Source of the DNA: Aulostomus chinensis
Lineage: Eukaryota; Chordata; Actinopteri; Syngnathiformes; Aulostomidae
DNA: 64,000 bases
Direction of reading: 5' to 3'
Assembly (NCBI GenBank): GCA_037954235.1
Contig: JBBMOA010000018.1
Coordinates: 4,044,501 to 4,108,500 of the forward strand
Shown: positions 61,016-64,000 of the stretch, one piece after another
Layout: every line of letters starts with the position of its first letter
Numbering within the stretch: position 1 is the first letter of the stretch
Notes under the pieces: generated by a model
The model's input: only the letters and a program-made list of their open reading frames with translations
Told to the model about the DNA's origin: nothing
Databases searched by the model: none
Made by a program: the position numbers and the translations under genes

Positions 61016-63016
61016 TTTGTTTTTGTTTGTTTTTTTTGTCACTTTGTTTATGTTTAGGAGCCTTTTTGTCACTTTCTGTATCATTGGGGACTTGTAATTC
61101 TAACAGTTTGGGGAAAATATCGAGACAGTCAATAGCCTGTGATGTTGCACTTTTGCACTGCTGATATTTGTTTTTGTGTACTGGCACATTTTGCTAAACC
61201 TGTTCTTTCTGCAGGAGTGGAAAAATCGCCCTGGTTTCCTTGGATGTCATAACCGTTCTGGATGGTGCTCGGTCGTGTGTGGCATTAACTGACCATTTTA
61301 TGCCATAAAATGTTAAAATATCTTAAGCTAGTGTGAACCACGGACCTTATTTCAGGAATTTACGGTTTAGGACCAATTCCCTAACCACTCTATTATAAAT
61401 CCGGTACACCATGCATTTAGCACATGCCTTAATCCCAAACCTCTTGAAGAATCACATACATCGCTATTTTCTGCTCTGAAAATGAGCTTTAAAAGCCAAG
61501 ACATACCTATTTTAAACACACAAGCCCTATCTCTATATTTAGGTATTATTACATTTACTTAACATTAATCAGTTTGAGTCCAATCCATACTGTAAGGGAT
61601 TAAGGCCCTGAAGACTCTAGAATTTCTTTGTGATAAGCTTTTGGAAACAAAAAAGCAGTCTATAATTGTCGATGTACAGAGCATTAATTAATGTGTGAAT
61701 AAAAAAGTAGTATTGGCATTGATAGAGGCAGCGAAAACTGAGCAAATTAATCCTCTTTCAGCAAGTATTTCACATGCTATTTGCTCAATATGAACGGTGT
61801 ATATCCCATCTCACTGAAGAACCAAATCCTCAGGCTCTTAAAGGGAGGCTTCACACCATCCTCAACCCCCACTGACCTGGCTCGTTCTTCCTCTCTCTGC
61901 CGGTTTTGGTTTCCGCTGCTTTGCTCTCCATCCCGCTCAACCCTCTTTTTCTTCAAAAGAAAGTAGAATCAGATTAAAGTAGGACAAAGAAACGGTGGGA
62001 CAAAATATGCTGAGAGTAGGGATTTGCATTAAGTAAAAAAGAGGAAGGAATGGAGACCGCAAGAGACATTATCCATTTAACAGATACCTGGAAGTCAAGG
62101 AAACAGACGGCTGTAGAGTGAAATTATCTAGGTCAGGGAGGACCGACGATGAAGCGCGAATGGTATAATGAAAGTAGAGAAGGGCCCACGCCACACTTAC
62201 AGAGTCTTCCTCATCGGTGTGCCGGGTTCCAGGGTTATGATTGAATTGCTTGTTCAGAGCTTTCCCCAGTTACAGCGGGGCAGTGACAGAAGACCTGAGA
62301 GCAGACAGAGAATAGACCCCATAACGTGGGCTGAAGGAGAAACAGGTCACTTATGGATAATTAGAGGTAGAAATACTTAAGTCTTATCAGCCTCAATCAC
62401 CGAGTGGAGCTACAGTAGAGAGAAAACTTCATACCTCCACTAATTGAGATGCTGGAGATTTGCCCTATCTGCCCAAATTAATTTTGAGAGTTGGGTATGG
62501 ACCTGATGATGATGAAGCCTTAACTCAGCCTCCCGCTTTTTACCCAGATTACAACGTCACGTTTTTTTTTTTTGAGTTTTTTTTTTTTTTAACTAGTAAT
62601 TTCTTAGCCACAGGCCATGGCCATGATGGTCTCTATTTAAATTGGTCCACCATCTTGGTCTAGACTGCAATATTTCAACAGGTTTGTAAAGTTTTCATTA
62701 ATCCAGTGAAATATCCCATTATCTACCCCAGCAGTGTAACGTAACTGGCTCTGGCACAAACGCAACCAGACTGCTGGGAAACTGACTAATAGGCTCTCAC
62801 CATGGAGAGACTCAATGTGCATTAGATTTCCATTTAATGAGCCTTCGATCACAGACAAATAGATGAGATGATGCTGCAAATCGGTGATATTGCTATTGCT
62901 TTTGACTCTATTTAACAATCTGAGTCTTTTTAGTAAGGCCCGACTGATAAAGGGAATAAAAACTTTAAATAATCAATGGATTAGCCAATGTTCTGGACAA
63001 ATGACTCAAGGACATC

Positions 63017-63402
63017 CATCCATCCATCCATCCATCCATCCATCTTCTACCGTTTATCCTGTTAAGGGTCACGGTGGGTGAAGCCTATCCCAGCAGCCTT
63101 CTGGTGAGAGGCAGGGTTCACCCTGGACGGGTCACCAGTCCATGGCAGGGCCAACACATGTAGATAGACAACCATTGGCTCTCCCAGCCACGCCTACGGT
63201 CAATTTAGAGTCTGGATTAACCTGGTCCCCTCTTGATGTCTTTGGACTGTGGGAGGAAGCTGGAGTACCAGAGAGAACCCAGCAGGAACAGGGAGAACAT
63301 GGAGACTCACACAGAAAGACCCCGTGCTCCAGCCAGAGCTCGAACCTGGAACCTTCTTGCTGTGAGGTGACAGTGCTGACCACTGCACCACCGTGCCCCA
63401 AT
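63017..63402 (-). repeat. tRNA-headed SINE, copy E (full length)
   Basis: Minus orientation. The tail is seven TGGA units (63017-63043 on the plus strand as CATC repeats) and the head reads GGGGCACGGTGGTGCAGTGG. A perfect 11-bp duplication TCAAGGACATC lies at 63006-63016 and 63403-63413. Confidence 0.9.
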
Positions 63403-64000
63403 TCAAGGACATCAATTCTAAATTAAAACAAGTCACTTTATCAGCTAAAGTGTTCACATCAGCTGATATTAATTAATATCACTAACATCGGCTAATTGCA
63501 TCGGTCTAACACTTCTTTGTTGATATGACATCAAATTTAATACGGTTTTGATTCAGTTGAAGAAACAGAACGATAATCTAATCAGCGACACTAAATGAAC
63601 CCTCGCACTGAAGATCACAACCAATTTTGGACAGCGTGTATTTGTAGTTGATAATCCGAGTCACTTGGCGTGTGAGTGTGATATTTCACTCCTGCACTTT
63701 ATCAGATGGCATCTTCCCTCTTGTAGCCCGAGTGAAGGGAGTTTAGTAAATAGAGGACTGGAGCTGCTGGGGTCAGCAGGGGTGAGGTAACCTGCACCAT
63801 CTAAATGAATGTTAAAGAACATAGCACTTTAAATGAATGTTGTCACAGTTATTTAATGGACTACAGTGTAAATTTGGGCTTGCGCTGCTGCTGTTAACTT
63901 GTGAAGGAAGGATGAGGATGGTCCAGCAACTACAGCAGGAGTTGGAAGCCAGTTGAAGATACTACACGTCGGCTTTAATTGCATTGAAGTGCCTTATTGT

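Larger units (their letters stand above)
49561..63999. other. Probable first intron of the mybpc2-like gene, no exon recognised
   Basis: I found no Ig- or FN3-like frame on the plus strand and no recognised minus-strand gene. Two exon-like pieces are reported as findings (51041-51209 plus, 61877-61950 minus). The stretch is mixed AT-rich sequence with microsatellites, oligo-T runs (57340-57352, 62564-62592), a dispersed repeat at 60.9 kb and a SINE at 63 kb. Higher-complexity stretches near 58.45-58.9 kb could be conserved non-coding sequence. Confidence 0.45.

Noticed and set aside
60867..61187. 106-codon minus-strand frame with Lys/Asn/Gln-rich content
   Set aside because: Part of it lies over a widely dispersed fish repeat (60877-61015), and the rest is oligo-A/T derived.

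Overview
The window is nuclear DNA from a ray-finned fish. Genes are split into short exons with GT-AG introns, microsatellites are frequent, and a tRNA-headed SINE family of a type common in teleosts is present. The four recognisable genes fall in an order resembling human 19q13.33. There is no bacterial, viral or organellar content. Exon models were read by eye from open frames, splice signals, phase agreement and remembered family sequences. No alignment or RNA evidence was available.

Layout, left to right. 1-2.85 kb: no gene seen. 2.86-12.65 kb: tbc1d17 (minus strand, 17 coding exons, 623 aa, every intron phase consistent), a Rab-GAP. 12.66-16.8 kb: spacer holding the likely akt1s1 promoter and a SINE. 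16.8-21.06 kb: akt1s1/PRAS40 (plus, 5 coding exons, 354 aa), the mTORC1 substrate and inhibitor. 21.15-28.33 kb: the 3' exons of an unidentified PRY-SPRY (B30.2), TRIM-like gene (minus). Its 3' end faces that of akt1s1 about 100 bp away. 28.3-35.1 kb: gene-poor. 35.1-41.96 kb: emc10 (minus), an ER membrane complex subunit with two alternative last exons and a 1.4-kb hAT-like element in its fourth intron. 42-49.5 kb: AT-rich spacer with a degenerate minisatellite and a possible very small spliced gene at 45.55-47.26 kb. 49.54 kb: a 22-nt first coding exon that fits mybpc2 (plus), with a muscle-type promoter. Everything to 64 kb is then non-coding as far as I can see, probably its first intron.

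The genes do not form one pathway. tbc1d17 and akt1s1 are a conserved head-to-head housekeeping pair acting in Rab/mitophagy and mTORC1 control. emc10 and mybpc2 are another neighbour pair, in membrane-protein insertion and fast-muscle sarcomeres. I found no clear new system. The best leads are the retained pair of emc10 terminal exons, the possible 65-aa gene beside emc10, the PRY-SPRY gene with a 24-nt microexon and a missing 5' end, and three kinds of young mobile insertions with readable target-site duplications.
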